Shown: in pieces, positions 63,841 to 64,000 of the stretch
How the letters are laid out: every line of letters starts with the position of its first letter
Position numbering within the stretch: the stretch's first letter is position 1
Assembly (NCBI RefSeq): GCF_017873565.1
Contig: NZ_JAGGKH010000019.1
Span: forward strand, 25,657 to 89,656
Length of the DNA stretch: 64,000 nucleotides
Reading direction: 5' to 3'
From: Lederbergia galactosidilytica
Lineage (GTDB): Bacteria; Bacillota; Bacilli; Bacillales; Bacillaceae_C
The notes under the pieces: model-generated
What the model was told of the DNA's origin: nothing
The model's database searches: none
Seen by the model: only the letters and a program-made list of their open reading frames with translations
Position numbers and translations under genes: made by a program

Positions 63841-63902
63841 ATGTTCAAAAAGTTTGGTGCAGATTTCTATAATCGTCTTTTTTACCGCCTCTTTTTGACA
63901 TC
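63841..63902. repeat. Short inverted-repeat element upstream of aroC
   Basis: GATGTTCAAAAAGTTTGGT at the left pairs with CTCTTTTTGACATC at the right around a 37-base centre. It starts with the same words as the element at 57110 and directly abuts the group II intron 3' end. Confidence 0.5.
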
Positions 63903-63908
63903 CACTTA

Positions 63909-63999
63909 ATCGAGTAGGAGGCTAATCATTAATTGATTAGCCGACCTCTCACACCACCGTACATACGGTTCTCGTATACGGCGGTTCAATAACTTAAGT
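63909..63999 (-). mobile_element. 3' end (domains V and VI) of a group II intron, cut by the window edge
   Basis: Read on the minus strand, ACCGCCGTA/TACGGTGGT (63952-63984) forms a nine-pair stem capped by TACG-AGAAC-CGTA, the size and shape of catalytic domain V with a CGC triad as in group IIC introns. GAGAGGTC joins it to GGCTAATCA/TGATTAGCC (63919-63941), domain VI with a loop carrying the branch-point A, followed by TCCTACTCGAT as 3' end. The intron-encoded reverse transcriptase and 5' end must lie beyond the right edge. Confidence 0.75.
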
Positions 64000-64000
64000 A

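Noticed and set aside
1..63999. CRISPR array or prophage
   Set aside because: No regularly spaced direct repeats and no structural, integrase or lysis genes were seen in the window.

Overview
The window is chromosomal DNA from an endospore-forming Bacillaceae bacterium (Bacillus or a close genus). The evidence is low G+C, strong AGGAGG-type ribosome binding sites, frequent TTG/GTG starts, and many genes whose best recognised relatives are Bacillus subtilis proteins (YozD, YozE, YjcZ, YpmR/YpmS, YplQ, YpjP, BrxA/YphP, YpgR, YpeP/YpeQ, YpdQ, YpcP, DynA, BcsA/YpbQ, MntR). From about 25.9 kb to the right edge, gene content follows the B. subtilis ctpA-deoD to aro/his chromosomal stretch, with local insertions and deletions. 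No rRNA, intact tRNA, CRISPR array, prophage or plasmid module was seen.

Layout. 0-2 kb: panF-yhdT pantothenate uptake. 2-2.7 kb: wrecked IS1182-type transposase and an interspersed repeat. 2.8-6.3 kb: OmpR-type two-component system with two exported PepSY proteins. 6.4-6.8 kb: Cys-rich four-helix copper-binding protein. 7.1-11.3 kb: xylose module xylB-xylA with divergent xylR, operator and cre site. 11.3-12.3 kb: IS and repeat debris. 12.37-16.5 kb: cobalamin riboswitch followed by a class I ribonucleotide reductase operon (alpha, flavodoxin, beta). 16.6-20 kb: cold-shock protein and divergent ku / ligD for NHEJ repair. 20-25.7 kb: small membrane proteins, a GNAT acetyltransferase behind an elaborate structured leader, a MATE transporter, a secreted CAP-domain protein and a zinc-ribbon protein. 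25.9-33.3 kb: ctpA, deoD, yozD, yozE, yjcZ, ypmS, ypmR, degV and hemolysin III. 33.4-37.5 kb: LacI-regulated sugar ABC importer without its own ATPase. 37.9-40.6 kb: dfrA-thyA, a lethal-factor-like zinc protease and ypjP. 40.7 kb: a complete 24-codon membrane microprotein gene. 41-44 kb: two Gfo/Idh/MocA oxidoreductases flanking a ThuA protein. 44.6-53.5 kb: brxA, ypgR, ABC-F protein, mntR, csp, two RNase-H-like genes, ypcP and a sulfurtransferase. 53.5-59 kb: bacterial dynamin dynA and the type III polyketide synthase/methyltransferase pair. 59-63.8 kb: aroA-tyrA-hisC-aroC, a shortened aromatic supraoperon lacking aroB, aroH and trp. Right edge: domains V-VI (3' end) of a group II intron.

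The most notable items are the B12 riboswitch placed on a B12-independent RNR, the nested RNA structure with a tRNA T-arm-like hairpin upstream of the acetyltransferase, the isolated microprotein gene, and several families of hairpin-forming intergenic repeats. I found no convincing novel defence or mobile system; the leader at about 21.6 kb is the best candidate for something undescribed.
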